A stretch of DNA of 64,000 bases from Clostridia bacterium. GTDB lineage: Bacteria; Bacillota; Clostridia; Christensenellales; Borkfalkiaceae. A program made the position numbers and the translations under genes. Shown here piece by piece: positions 1 through 11,843 of this stretch. The stretch lies in contig JAFTWU010000010.1 of the NCBI GenBank assembly GCA_017465145.1, forward strand, positions 1 through 64,000. Direction: 5' to 3'. The notes beneath the pieces were generated by a model. That model was not told the origin of the DNA. It saw only the letters and a program-made list of their open reading frames with translations, and did not search any database. Position 1 is the stretch's first letter. Every line of letters begins with the position of its first letter.

Positions 1-1838
<1,838 letters not shown>

Positions 1839-2151
1839 TTTTCTAAAATTGCATTTTCGCAATTCCGTCGAATTTTACTTTCTACATTTCCTTGACTATA
1901 CTCGACTTAATTAAAAGTGAATTGTTTCCTACGTTTTTTTCGTATTAACCTTCATTTTCGTTTAGTCTATTTGCTTTGCCTTAATGTACTAAATCTAAAA
2001 GTCTTTTCTCGATTGATATTTTTGCTATATCTCTCGTTCTACTTTCGTCTATGCAGTTGTCAATCTACGATGTCTTCCACAACAGCGGAAGGTGGTTTTT
2101 ATTAGTTAAAAACACACAAAAACGGGTGCTATCCAAAGCGATAGCCTTAAT
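1839..2151 (-). other. 23S rRNA leader (spacer-like sequence)
   Basis: No coding region is visible. Read on the minus strand it contains TTGACAACTGCAT (about 2051-2063), a string typical of clostridial 16S-23S spacers, a hairpin with CTTCC/GGAAG arms (about 2073-2091) and a hairpin AATTGC/GCAATT close to the mature 5' end. It probably takes part in processing of the 23S precursor. The matching 3' flank that would form the processing stem is outside the window. Confidence 0.6.
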
Positions 2152-2180
2152 ATATTACCATTTATGAGATTTTAAGTCAA
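2152..2180 (-). promoter_or_regulatory. Sigma-A promoter of the 23S unit
   Basis: On the minus strand a -35 TTGACT (2175-2180) and a -10 TAATAT (2152-2157) are separated by 17 bases. It directly precedes the 23S leader, and no other gene lies between. Confidence 0.75.
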
Positions 2181-2298
2181 GCAATTAAACACATTTTTTT
2201 ATATTTTTTTACGATTTTTTTAAGTTAATTTTTTCTAGCAATAAACTAACGAAAACGGCTATTTTTTGTGCCTTTTTTTGCAAAAACGTAAAATTAAA

Positions 2299-2323
2299 GG
2301 CCCTACGGTTAAAACGTAGAGCC
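2299..2323 (-). terminator. Terminator after the SGNH lipoprotein gene
   Basis: Nine-base arms (2299-2307 and 2315-2323, one G-U pair) are followed on the minus strand by a T-rich run, 20 bases after the stop codon. It separates this gene from the 23S unit. Confidence 0.7.
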
Positions 2324-2342
2324 AAAATTTAATTAAAAAGTA

Positions 2343-4238
2343 TTATAAAGTTTTCATCCAAGCGGTAATTCTATCAACGTAGAAGGTCTTGTAACCTAAT
2401 TCGTTGGGGTGCCAACCATCACCATTTGCAGTATAGGTTGCCTTTAAGGTTGGGTTAAGATTTAGTGGTGGAACTAAGTTTTCTAAATCACAGTAAGGAA
2501 CGCCCCACTTTTCTAAACATTTAATCATAATAGGCCTATATTCTGTTGCCCATTTAGATGAACTGTTATAAATCTTATGAACGAAGATATAGCCAACTTT
2601 TCTACCAGAGAGCGAAAGTGTAGCACAAATCTTTTCAAATGCACCTGCAAAGGTTTCAATGTCTAACGCGTTAATATATTCAGTTGAATAATTATCTGGG
2701 TCAAACGCTTCAGCATTAACCGTAACTGAGCGTGCACAGTCATTTACGCCACCTTCAACGATAATATAATCGTAAGTGGTATTACTTACTAACATTGAAA
2801 CGCCCGAAACGATAGAATGGCAAGTGGCGTTTGAATCTGTTTTAACGTTATTTGCAATAGTGCCACCGCTTATACCGTTATTAACGCTTTCCATACCGTT
2901 TGCTGTTGAAATAAATGCCGCATAGCCACCGCTAGAACCTGCGCCGTAACAAATACTATCGCCTTCCCAACCAACTTTTTTTCCATATAGGGGATTAGAT
3001 TGTGCAAGAAGGTCTTTTTCAGCTTGAGTTAAGCCGCCACCCGAAACGTCTTCAGTACCAGGGATTACCACCTTTTCGCCATATGCAACGTAGGTAGTAG
3101 GGAATGTGTCGGCTTGGATTAGCATCCAAGATGAAGTGTTGCGGATATTAAATCTTACATATTTTACGTTTGAGTAGGTAGTTGATGAAAGTGTAAAACC
3201 AAGCGTATCATCATTTAAGTTAGCATAGTCGGTAGCACTTGAGGCAATAGAACCGTTTTCATCTATAATGCTAGATTTAATGCTTGCAACAAATTCTTTA
3301 TTTTCATTATATAGGTATACGTTACGATAGTTTGCACCAAAGTTTGATGCTTCGTTTGTACCCCTATAAAGGTATTGCTTGTCTAATTCTACGGGTATAA
3401 AGTGAGTTACGTATGAACCGTAAGTTACCGTTGCCGCAACACCGTTACCACCGATATTCTTTAAATATTGTGTATCTGGATCATTTTTATTGAAAGAGTT
3501 TTTATAATATTGCGTAGTATCTTTGCCACCGAATTTTTGAAGTAATACTTCCCAAGCACCAGAAATTTTGGTGTATAGAACGAAGTCGTCTGTATCGATA
3601 TAATAGTCGCCGTCTGCGCCTAAAGTTGAAGTGGGTTCTGCCGTGCCGTTATACCATACGGGACCAGCAGAGCCAGAGCCAGCAGCACCGTCTTCGCCCG
3701 TTACTTTACCAAGGTCTACGGGAGTAGAACTATCGGTATAAACTACGATTAAGTGACCATCAGTATTGATAGTCATAGATGCAATGCCCCTACCTGCAGC
3801 GCCGGGGGTACCGGGTTCACCGGGAGCACCAGGGTCACCGGGGTCACCCTTTTCACCGTCTTCGCCAACTACCTTACCTAAGTCTACGGGAGTAGAACTG
3901 TCGGTATAAGTTACGATTAGGTGACCGTTAGAGTCGATAACCATAGACACTATGCCACGTCCCGCTTCACCTGTTTCGCCTTGGGGGCCTTGAACACCTT
4001 GGTCGCCCTTGTCGCCTTTATCACCCTTGTCACCTTTATCGCCTTTATCACCCTTAACAGACGCTAACCATTCTTCGTAAGTTAGCGGGGTTTGGCTTTG
4101 TTGTTGCATGTAAGTAACGTACAAGCCGTATTCTGCATATTGGTTGGTACTGCCGTCGTCTGCAGGCTTACAACCAGCAAAAGCAGCGGTTACCGCACAA
4201 CATAAAGATAACGCGATTGCTAAAATCTTTTTGCTCAT
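2343..4238 (-). CDS. Secreted lipoprotein with collagen-like repeats and an SGNH/GDSL hydrolase domain
   Basis: A 631-residue protein. A signal peptide ends in the lipobox A-F-A-G-C (Cys23), so it should be anchored to the outer face of the membrane. Residues 63-90 and 127-150 are Gly-X-Y collagen-like tracts (many GDK triplets). They alternate with two near-identical blocks of about 35 residues (around 95-130 and 150-185). The C-terminal third is an SGNH hydrolase: nucleophile motif GDS (Ser428), block GGVND (496-500) and the D-G-W-H catalytic pair (Asp607, His610). This suggests a surface esterase or deacetylase acting on glycans or esters; the substrate is unknown. The start was chosen at the ATG preceded by AAGGAGAA, six codons inside the longest frame. 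Confidence 0.85.
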   Translation of the reverse strand: MSKKILAIALSLCCAVTAAFAGCKPADDGSTNQYAEYGLYVTYMQQQSQTPLTYEEWLASVKGDKGDKGDKGDKGDKGDQGVQGPQGETGEAGRGIVSMVIDSNGHLIVTYTDSSTPVDLGKVVGEDGEKGDPGDPGAPGEPGTPGAAGRGIASMTINTDGHLIVVYTDSSTPVDLGKVTGEDGAAGSGSAGPVWYNGTAEPTSTLGADGDYYIDTDDFVLYTKISGAWEVLLQKFGGKDTTQYYKNSFNKNDPDTQYLKNIGGNGVAATVTYGSYVTHFIPVELDKQYLYRGTNEASNFGANYRNVYLYNENKEFVASIKSSIIDENGSIASSATDYANLNDDTLGFTLSSTTYSNVKYVRFNIRNTSSWMLIQADTFPTTYVAYGEKVVIPGTEDVSGGGLTQAEKDLLAQSNPLYGKKVGWEGDSICYGAGSSGGYAAFISTANGMESVNNGISGGTIANNVKTDSNATCHSIVSGVSMLVSNTTYDYIIVEGGVNDCARSVTVNAEAFDPDNYSTEYINALDIETFAGAFEKICATLSLSGRKVGYIFVHKIYNSSSKWATEYRPIMIKCLEKWGVPYCDLENLVPPLNLNPTLKATYTANGDGWHPNELGYKTFYVDRITAWMKTL

Positions 4239-4322
4239 ATTTTTCTCCTTAAACATTAATCCGTTATATATACGGTTCTTTCATTTGTTTTGCAACTTTT
4301 AATATGTGCAAATACATTAAAT

Positions 4323-4351
4323 ATTATATAATCTATAAGCATTATTGTCAA
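4323..4351 (-). promoter_or_regulatory. Promoter of the SGNH lipoprotein gene
   Basis: Minus-strand TTGACA (4346-4351), 17-base spacer, TATAAT (4323-4328): both hexamers match the sigma-A consensus. It leaves an untranslated leader of about 80 bases. Confidence 0.8.
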
Positions 4352-4459
4352 TGCTAAAAACGACCATTTGTCCCATTAAGTTGTCCCTTTATAGCAGTTT
4401 TTTGTTTTTAATTCGGTATAGATTAGGAAGTTTTTTATAAGTGTGTTTTTATAAATGTG

Positions 4460-4488
4460 TTGCGCAAAAGCCTTAATCGTGTTACAAT
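4460..4488 (+). promoter_or_regulatory. Promoter of the UPF0340 gene
   Basis: TTGCGC (4460-4465), 17-base spacer, TACAAT (4483-4488), about 20 bases before the chosen start codon. Confidence 0.55.
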
Positions 4489-4508
4489 GGTTAAAAGGTA
4501 GGTTAATT

Positions 4509-5057
4509 ATGGAAAAAAACGAAATTAAAAATGCTTGCGCGCAAGCCGTTAAAGAACTTTTAGAAGTTGCACGTCTTAGAAAAGGCGATATTATGGTGGT
4601 TGGTTGTTCCACTAGTGAAGTTGGTGGCAGTAAAATTGGCACAAACTCTAACGTAGACGTTGCAGAAGAAATTTTTGAAGGTATTTATTCCATCTTAAAA
4701 AAGAAAGGAGTATACCTTGCCGTTCAATGTTGCGAACACTTAAATCGCGCTATCGTTACTGAAAAAGACGCCGTGCCCTATCTTGAACAAGTTAACGTAG
4801 TTCCGCAAAAGAAGGCGGGCGGTTCACTTGCCACCGTTGCTTATAATAAATTTACAAATCCCGTTGTAGTAGAAAGTATTAAGGCTGACGCAGGTATGGA
4901 TATCGGCGACACCTTTATCGGTATGCATTTAAAGAGCGTTGCCGTGCCCGTAAGGTTATCTATGAAAGAAATTGGCTGTGCGCATTTAACTTGCGCTAGA
5001 GTTCGCCCCAAGTTTATCGGTGGCGTACGCGCCGTTTATAACGAGGAGTTGTTGTAA
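4509..5057 (+). CDS. UPF0340 family protein (YwlG-like, TIGR01440)
   Basis: A 182-residue soluble protein that I recognise as the UPF0340 / TIGR01440 family of Firmicutes (B. subtilis YwlG). Seen here are the family blocks [10 protein letters not shown] near the N-terminus, [12 protein letters not shown] in the middle, and a C-terminal G-x-H-L-K ... [11 protein letters not shown] segment. The biochemical function of the family is not established. The ATG at 4509 was preferred to upstream in-frame codons because family alignment starts there and the promoter's -10 element lies just upstream. Monocistronic, closed by a terminator at about 5079-5106. Confidence 0.85.
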   Translation: MEKNEIKNACAQAVKELLEVARLRKGDIMVVGCSTSEVGGSKIGTNSNVDVAEEIFEGIYSILKKKGVYLAVQCCEHLNRAIVTEKDAVPYLEQVNVVPQKKAGGSLATVAYNKFTNPVVVESIKADAGMDIGDTFIGMHLKSVAVPVRLSMKEIGCAHLTCARVRPKFIGGVRAVYNEELL

Positions 5058-5078
5058 AATAATATATTACAAAAGAAA

Positions 5079-5106
5079 ACTGCCCTTTATTTTAGGGCAG
5101 TTTTTT
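5079..5106 (+). terminator. Terminator after the UPF0340 gene
   Basis: ACTGCCCT / AGGGCAGT arms followed by six T, 22 bases after the stop codon. Confidence 0.8.
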
Positions 5107-5126
5107 AATTTAAGGAAAAAATTTCG

Positions 5127-5156
5127 TTGACAGATTACGTCATTATATATTATAAT
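5127..5156 (+). promoter_or_regulatory. Promoter of the GtrA-like gene
   Basis: TTGACA (5127-5132), 18-base spacer, TATAAT (5151-5156). The expected transcription start (about 5163) is only about 11 bases before the first ATG. Confidence 0.8.
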
Positions 5157-5173
5157 TTGAAAAAATTTTTTCA

Positions 5174-5629
5174 ATGGACTATTTTATGGACAAAACGAAA
5201 AAGAAAGAACTTTGGCGCGCCGTTAAATTTTTATTATTTTCGGTAAGCGCAGGCTTAATAGAAATTAGCAGTTTTAGTTTGCTTTCAATCTTCCTAAACG
5301 ACGATTATTATATTCTTAAATCGTTTATATCATTAACCTTATCGGTTATATGGAATTTTACCCTTAACAGAAAGTTTACCTTTCAATCTGCATCTAACGT
5401 GCCTATAGCAATGCTAAAAGTACTTTGCTATTATATTGTATTTGCCCCGCTATCTATACTTCTTGCAGATATGTATTTGGTAAAACAACTTGGTTGGAAC
5501 GAATTTTTAGTTAAAGGTATTACCATGCTTATAAACTTTATAACGGAATTTTTGTATCAAAGATTTTTCGTTTTTAGAAAAAGTCTTGATACGGCAAAAA
5601 AGAAAGAACGTTCTAACAAAAACGCTTAG
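5174..5629 (+). CDS. GtrA family membrane protein
   Basis: A 151-residue protein with four hydrophobic segments (about 16-38, 45-62, 78-98, 110-130), a length and layout typical of the GtrA family. Members act in or beside flipping of polyprenyl-linked sugars for surface polysaccharide decoration. A W-N-F-x-L-N-R-K-F-T-F block after the second segment and a C-terminal F-x-Y-Q-R-F-F-V-F block are characteristic. No glycosyltransferase partner is adjacent. No Shine-Dalgarno sequence precedes either candidate start (5174 or 5186), and the leader is very short, so translation may be nearly leaderless. Confidence 0.85.
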   Translation: MDYFMDKTKKKELWRAVKFLLFSVSAGLIEISSFSLLSIFLNDDYYILKSFISLTLSVIWNFTLNRKFTFQSASNVPIAMLKVLCYYIVFAPLSILLADMYLVKQLGWNEFLVKGITMLINFITEFLYQRFFVFRKSLDTAKKKERSNKNA

Positions 5630-5649
5630 CGATAAACTTTTATAGTTAA

Positions 5650-5681
5650 AGCCCCGCACGATATCGTGCGGGGCTTTTTCA
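5650..5681. terminator. Bidirectional terminator between gtrA-like gene and gdhA
   Basis: A perfect 26-base palindrome (5650-5675, arms AGCCCCGCACGAT) with T tracts on both sides serves the two convergent genes. Confidence 0.85.
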
Positions 5682-5703
5682 TTTTTTTTAAGCTAGCCGT
5701 TTA

Positions 5704-7086
<1,383 letters not shown>

Positions 7087-7219
7087 TTACCACAATTTTT
7101 GCATATGTGTATTTATTTTAACGATAAAATTTATATTAAATTTTTATATTTTATATTATTTTGAGTTATATTTTATTAATTTAGTCTAATTTTTGCTTAT
7201 TGCCGTGCCTTTAGCGACT

Positions 7220-8344
7220 TTAGAAACAATGTTGCAAGTCTAAAATTATTGCCAAAATTAATAAAAGAACTAAACCTACCGCGTGGATAATATTTTCCAC
7301 CTTTCTGCTTATCGGCTTTTTGCGAATCCACTCTATAAGGGTGAACACCGCCCGCATGCCGTCAAGGGCAGGCACGGGTAACAAGTTAAATACCGCAAGG
7401 TTTACACCGATTAATGCCGACATATTTAATAGATACACGAATCCACCGTTTTTTATGGCGTTTGCAGTAAGCGCAACTGTTGTAACAGTTCCGCCAAGCG
7501 CACCCGCGCCAAGTTTTCCGCTAAACAGTTGACCAAGCACGGTGAAAATTGTTCCGCCCAGCTTAAACGAATATTCAAAACTTCTGCCTATCGTACTGAA
7601 AAAACCAAGGCGCACGTTGGTTGAATATAATCCCCCGTTTATTACCGTGCTCGTCTTTCCGTCTAATTCGTAAGATATACCAAGCGCCGTGTATAAAAGG
7701 GGCACGTCTTCAACGTTAGCAAAATCCGTCGTTGCGCGTAGCATAATGGGAACTTCCATTTCCTTTCCACCGCGAATAATCGTAAAGGTAACTATATCCC
7801 CTTTATTTTTATCTTCGACGGCGTTCATAAGGTCGGAAATCATATAAACGTTTTTGCCGTCGGCTTCTAATATAACGTCTTTACTTTGAAAGCTGTATTC
7901 TGCGGGGAAATTTACGTCGTCAGTAAGTTTTACGGGGACTAGTGCCGTTTGCCCGTATGCACTAAACATTATTATAATGCACACCACGGCAAGAATATAG
8001 TTCATAAGCGCGCCCGAAATTAGCACGATTATTCTTTGCCACGGTTTTTTGTTGTTGAAAGACGCGGGGTCAGCATCGTCTTCATCTTCCCCGTTAAATG
8101 CACAAAAACCGCCTATCGGTAAAAGACGAACGGAAAAAATCTCTCCGTTCTTCTTTGTCTTTTTGAATATTTTCGGGCCAAAGCCTATAGCGAATTCGTT
8201 TATCTTAAAGCCGAATATTTTGCCCGCTATATAGTGTCCTAATTCGTGTACCGTAATCATTATAAGCAATACCAAAACGGCAAGTAAAATATAGCCGATA
8301 TACGAAAAAACTTCGGTAAACGAGACTAAAAAATTAAATTCCAT
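7220..8344 (-). CDS. rseP: RseP/RasP-type site-2 intramembrane metalloprotease
   Basis: A 374-residue membrane protease of the M50 family that cleaves transmembrane substrates such as anti-sigma factors. The zinc motif H-E-L-G-H (His33, Glu34, His37) lies at the end of the first hydrophobic segment, a PDZ-like segment occupies about 150-220, and the second metal-ligand motif N-L-L-P-V-P-A-L-D-G lies near residue 320. It is the last gene of the uppS-cdsA-dxr-rseP run, the common Firmicutes order; the gap to dxr is 15 bases and AAAGGTAG precedes the start. Confidence 0.93.
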   Translation of the reverse strand: MEFNFLVSFTEVFSYIGYILLAVLVLLIMITVHELGHYIAGKIFGFKINEFAIGFGPKIFKKTKKNGEIFSVRLLPIGGFCAFNGEDEDDADPASFNNKKPWQRIIVLISGALMNYILAVVCIIIMFSAYGQTALVPVKLTDDVNFPAEYSFQSKDVILEADGKNVYMISDLMNAVEDKNKGDIVTFTIIRGGKEMEVPIMLRATTDFANVEDVPLLYTALGISYELDGKTSTVINGGLYSTNVRLGFFSTIGRSFEYSFKLGGTIFTVLGQLFSGKLGAGALGGTVTTVALTANAIKNGGFVYLLNMSALIGVNLAVFNLLPVPALDGMRAVFTLIEWIRKKPISRKVENIIHAVGLVLLLILAIILDLQHCF

Positions 8345-8359
8345 TACTACCTTTATATA

Positions 8360-9499
8360 CTATTTTGAAAACTTTTTAAGAACGAAGTCGCGCGCGTAGG
8401 CGTCTGCAGAAAATAGGTTTTCTTCAGTTTCTAGCGTATCGCCCTTATAACCTTGCAACGCGCTATCTATCGCCGTGTAAATATCGTTATAGGCAAGTTT
8501 ATCTTGCAAGAAAAGGTTTACCGCCACTTCGTTTGCGCCGTTGACGATACCACTATACACCGCGCCCGCTTTAGCACTGTTAACCACTAAATCAAAACAA
8601 GGATATTTAACGCGGTCAAGCGCCTTAAAAGTAAGGTTGCCAACTTCGGCTAAATTTAAACCTTTTAGGTCGCAATTAAACCTTTCGGGGTAGGTTAGCG
8701 CAATTTGAATAGGTAGTTCCATAGTGGGATAACTCATTTGCGCTATGGTAGAGCCGTCAACGAATTCTACTAAAGAGTGTATGATACTTTCCTTGTGAAT
8801 TATAACGTCTATTTTATCAAAAGAAGTGTTATAAAGCCATTTTGCTTCGATAACTTCAAAGCCTTTGTTAACCATGGTTGCACAGTCAACGGTTATTTTT
8901 GCGCCCATACTCCAATTAGGGTGCTTTAGTGCGTCTTTTGCGCGAACGTGCATAAGGGCGTCTATTGATAAATCTCTAAAAGCGCCACCGCTTGCCGTTA
9001 ATATAAGTTTATTAAACGGTTTATTAAAATCAAAATCAAGGGCTTGCCATATTGCAGAGTGTTCGCTGTCGATAGGAACTATTTTTACGCCCTTTTTCTT
9101 TGCCATATCCATAACGATACAGCCACCAACAACAAGACTTTCTTTGTTCGCAAGCGCAATATCCTTGCCTTTTTTTATAGCGTCTAAAACGGCGATAAGT
9201 CCCTTAAAGCCAACTAGAGCGATAACTACGATATCGGCATCTTCTATAATAGCGTTAGTGAAAGCGTTTTCGCCACATATAACGGAAATGCCCGTTTGTT
9301 CCTTGCAATAGTTTGCGCCTTCTTTAGAAATAACGGTGGCAACGCTTGGGTTAAATTCTTTAATTTGTTTAGCAAAAAGCGTATAGTTACTTCCACCCGC
9401 CATAGAAACAATTTGGAATTTATCGGGGTGGCGACGAACTACGTTTATTACTTGCTGACCGATAGAACCGGTACTGCCTATAAGTGCAATCTTTTTCAT
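8360..9499 (-). CDS. dxr: 1-deoxy-D-xylulose 5-phosphate reductoisomerase
   Basis: A 379-residue NADPH-dependent enzyme that converts DXP to methylerythritol phosphate, the committed step of the non-mevalonate isoprenoid pathway. N-terminal nucleotide-binding motif G-S-T-G-S-I-G-Q (8-15), the N-K-E-S block near 117 and the metal/substrate region P-I-D-S-E-H-S-A-I-W-Q near 146 are all present. Its product feeds UppS two genes upstream. It starts 9 bases after cdsA, with AGGGTGA as ribosome binding site. Confidence 0.95.
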   Translation of the reverse strand: MKKIALIGSTGSIGQQVINVVRRHPDKFQIVSMAGGSNYTLFAKQIKEFNPSVATVISKEGANYCKEQTGISVICGENAFTNAIIEDADIVVIALVGFKGLIAVLDAIKKGKDIALANKESLVVGGCIVMDMAKKKGVKIVPIDSEHSAIWQALDFDFNKPFNKLILTASGGAFRDLSIDALMHVRAKDALKHPNWSMGAKITVDCATMVNKGFEVIEAKWLYNTSFDKIDVIIHKESIIHSLVEFVDGSTIAQMSYPTMELPIQIALTYPERFNCDLKGLNLAEVGNLTFKALDRVKYPCFDLVVNSAKAGAVYSGIVNGANEVAVNLFLQDKLAYNDIYTAIDSALQGYKGDTLETEENLFSADAYARDFVLKKFSK

Positions 9500-9507
9500 T
9501 TTTCACC

Positions 9508-10350
9508 CTACACTAACATAAATACTGCAAACGTTAGAACGCTTAAGAAACTCATACCGTCGATACGGTCCATAACGCCACCGTGCCCCGGCATGATTTT
9601 ACCCATATCTTTTATGCCGACTTTTCGTTTTATAAAACTTTCAAAAAGGTCGCCAACTTGGGTTAGCACCCCGCCGAAAATACCTATCAAAATGAATAGT
9701 AGCACGGGGCTAAAGAAATTGACTTGCGGTTTAAATATAAAGTAAACCAAAAGCGCGCCCGCTATACCGCCTATAAGTCCGCCTATTGCACCAGAAATTG
9801 TCTTTTTGGGGCTAAGTTTTGGGCAAAGTTTAGGACCTTTTAATAGGCTACCCGTAAAGTAAGCCATAGTATCTGTAAAGGGGGATATAACGAATATCAA
9901 AAGGGTTGCTATAAAACCCTTATCCCCCGCTATACCTAAACCTGAAACCACGCCTAAGTCGTTACACATAAGCATAGTTAAAATAAGTAAAGACGGATAG
10001 AAAACGGGAACTAAACCGATAAGAGATTTGCTATCAAACCCGCCAACGATAATAACGATAAGCCCCGTAAGAGCCATAAGTCCAAGCGCAACTATATAGC
10101 CGTTGCCAACTGATAATAGATAGTTAACTAGCGCGTAGATAGGAACGAAAATAGCACCGTAAACTATTAAAATTATATTTACCGCTTTTTTAAGATACCC
10201 TTTTAGTGCGCGGGCAACTTCGAAAGTACCGATAGCGCAGAAAACAAAGTTTAAAAGTTGAAAAATACGCCAATCAACGAATTGACGAAGTAAAAACATA
10301 CCGACGATAATAGCAACGAAAACCGCGCCGGATATTACCCTTGTTTTCAT
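9508..10350 (-). CDS. cdsA: Phosphatidate cytidylyltransferase
   Basis: A 280-residue integral membrane enzyme making CDP-diacylglycerol from phosphatidate and CTP, the branch point of phospholipid synthesis. About eight hydrophobic segments cover the protein. The family signature ending in P-G-H-G-G-V-M-D-R-I-D-G lies near residues 253-265. It lies between uppS and dxr as in many Firmicutes; the 97-base gap to uppS holds an inverted repeat. Confidence 0.94.
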   Translation of the reverse strand: MKTRVISGAVFVAIIVGMFLLRQFVDWRIFQLLNFVFCAIGTFEVARALKGYLKKAVNIILIVYGAIFVPIYALVNYLLSVGNGYIVALGLMALTGLIVIIVGGFDSKSLIGLVPVFYPSLLILTMLMCNDLGVVSGLGIAGDKGFIATLLIFVISPFTDTMAYFTGSLLKGPKLCPKLSPKKTISGAIGGLIGGIAGALLVYFIFKPQVNFFSPVLLFILIGIFGGVLTQVGDLFESFIKRKVGIKDMGKIMPGHGGVMDRIDGMSFLSVLTFAVFMLV

Positions 10351-10377
10351 ACTAGATACTCTCCTTTATATAAATTT

Positions 10378-10442
10378 ATTCGGTAAAAACTGAAGGGGGT
10401 TTCGCGTAAAAATATCCACAAAGCCTTCTTATTCTACCGAAT
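10378..10442 (-). repeat. Long-arm inverted repeat between uppS and cdsA
   Basis: TATTCGGTA near 10378-10386 is mirrored by TACCGAATA near 10434-10442, with a second inner pair GAAGG/CCTTC. In RNA this would fold into a two-step stem just downstream of uppS and upstream of cdsA. No T tract follows, so it is not a classical terminator; it may stabilise or process the operon mRNA. Confidence 0.4.
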
Positions 10443-10447
10443 ATCAA

Positions 10448-11185
10448 TTAAATTTTACCGTATCTACGGTTACGCGCGCTAAATTCTATAACGGCGTTAT
10501 CAAATTCTTTTTCATCAAAATCGGGCCACAACACAGGTGTAAAATATAGTTCGCTATAAGCACCTTGATATAACATAAAGTTAGAAAGGCGCAATTCCCC
10601 GCCCGTTCTTATAATAAGGTCGGGTTCGCCAAACGGCGCGGTGTATAGCGCGGAAGAAATGCTGTCAACGGTGATTTCTTTACCTTCGTTAATGAGTTTG
10701 TTTACCGCGTAAACAATCTCTTGCCTACCGCCGTAGTTGATGGCGATATTTAAGGTGTGCGATAAATTATTTTTGGTAATTTCCATACCGTCTATAATAA
10801 TTTTTTGAAGTTTATCTGATAACTTACTTAAGTCGCCCATAACGAAAAGACGAACGTCGTTAGAAATTACCTTTTTGATAAATTTCTTAAAGTAAACTTC
10901 TAAAAGACGCATAAGTTCATCCACTTCTTCTTGTGGGCGCGCCCAATTTTCCGCAGAAAAAGCGTAAAGAGTTAGCGTTTTTACGCCGACTTCATCAAAA
11001 GCATAGGTAACTATGCGGTCAACGTTATCGCTACCGGCTTTGTGCCCGAAAGAACGCACCTTTCCGCGCGCTTGAGCCCATCTGCCGTTGCCGTCCATTA
11101 TAATACCAACGTGATTTGGGATTTTTAGACTGTTTTTATCCGCTATTATTTCAGCGTTTTGTTGGCTTTTAACTTTTGTTGCCAT
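10448..11185 (-). CDS. uppS: Isoprenyl transferase (undecaprenyl diphosphate synthase)
   Basis: A 245-residue cis-prenyltransferase that builds the C55 lipid carrier for peptidoglycan precursors. Catalytic motif M-D-G-N-G-R-W-A (Asp31) and the C-terminal R-T-G-G-E-x-R-L-S-N-F-M-L-Y-Q block are intact. The start ATG overlaps the frr stop codon (TAATG), giving translational coupling; a longer in-frame reading into frr was rejected for that reason. The roughly 20-residue N-terminal tail before the conserved core is longer than usual. Confidence 0.95.
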   Translation of the reverse strand: MATKVKSQQNAEIIADKNSLKIPNHVGIIMDGNGRWAQARGKVRSFGHKAGSDNVDRIVTYAFDEVGVKTLTLYAFSAENWARPQEEVDELMRLLEVYFKKFIKKVISNDVRLFVMGDLSKLSDKLQKIIIDGMEITKNNLSHTLNIAINYGGRQEIVYAVNKLINEGKEITVDSISSALYTAPFGEPDLIIRTGGELRLSNFMLYQGAYSELYFTPVLWPDFDEKEFDNAVIEFSARNRRYGKI

Positions 11186-11760
11186 TATACGCTCATTACG
11201 TCCTTTTCTTTGTCGGCGCAAAGTTTATCAATCTTAGCGACGCATTCGCTAATGTGTTTGTCAACTTCTTTTTCGCAGATAGCGTGTTCATCTTCAGAAA
11301 GTTCTTTGTTGTTTTTCATTTTCTTTAAGCCGTCCATAGCGTCGCGACGGATATTACGAATAGCAACCTTAGAATCTTCTGCCATCTTTTTGATTTGTTT
11401 AACTAAATCACGACGGCGTTCTTCGGTAAGCGCGGGGAAAACAAGACGGATAACCTTACCGTCGTTAACGGGGGTTATACCGATATTGTCGGCAAGAATT
11501 TGCTTTTCAATAACCTTAAGCATGCTTGCATCCCAAGGTGAAATAACCAAAATTCTACCTTCAGAAACGCTCATGTTACCAACTTGATTGATTGGGGTGG
11601 GCGTGCCGTAATAATCTACTAGAACCTTATCTAAAATGTGGGGGTTTGCCCTGCCTGCACGTATGGTTAGATAGTCGCTGGTTAAAACGGAAATAGTCTT
11701 TTCCGTTCTTTCCATAGTTTCCATCATTAACATATCGTAATTTTCGTTTTGAATAGCCAT
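11185..11760 (-). CDS. frr: Ribosome recycling factor
   Basis: A 191-residue protein that, with EF-G, splits the post-termination ribosome. The sequence shows the family's T-I-R-A-G-R-A-N-P block near 32-42 and the C-terminal R-R-D-A-M-D-x-L-K-K-M-K-K-N coiled region. Follows pyrH in the conserved pyrH-frr-uppS order and shares its stop codon with the uppS start. Confidence 0.96.
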   Translation of the reverse strand: MAIQNENYDMLMMETMERTEKTISVLTSDYLTIRAGRANPHILDKVLVDYYGTPTPINQVGNMSVSEGRILVISPWDASMLKVIEKQILADNIGITPVNDGKVIRLVFPALTEERRRDLVKQIKKMAEDSKVAIRNIRRDAMDGLKKMKNNKELSEDEHAICEKEVDKHISECVAKIDKLCADKEKDVMSV

Positions 11761-11843
11761 AATAATACTCCTTTTATTTATAAGCCGTGTGTTTTTAGCG
11801 TGTGAACTTATTAATCTAAATTCTTTAATAAGATTAATTTGAA

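Noticed and set aside
4376-4642. Minus-strand frame of 88 residues near the start of the UPF0340 gene
   Set aside because: It is antisense to the better-supported UPF0340 coding region and lacks a ribosome binding site.
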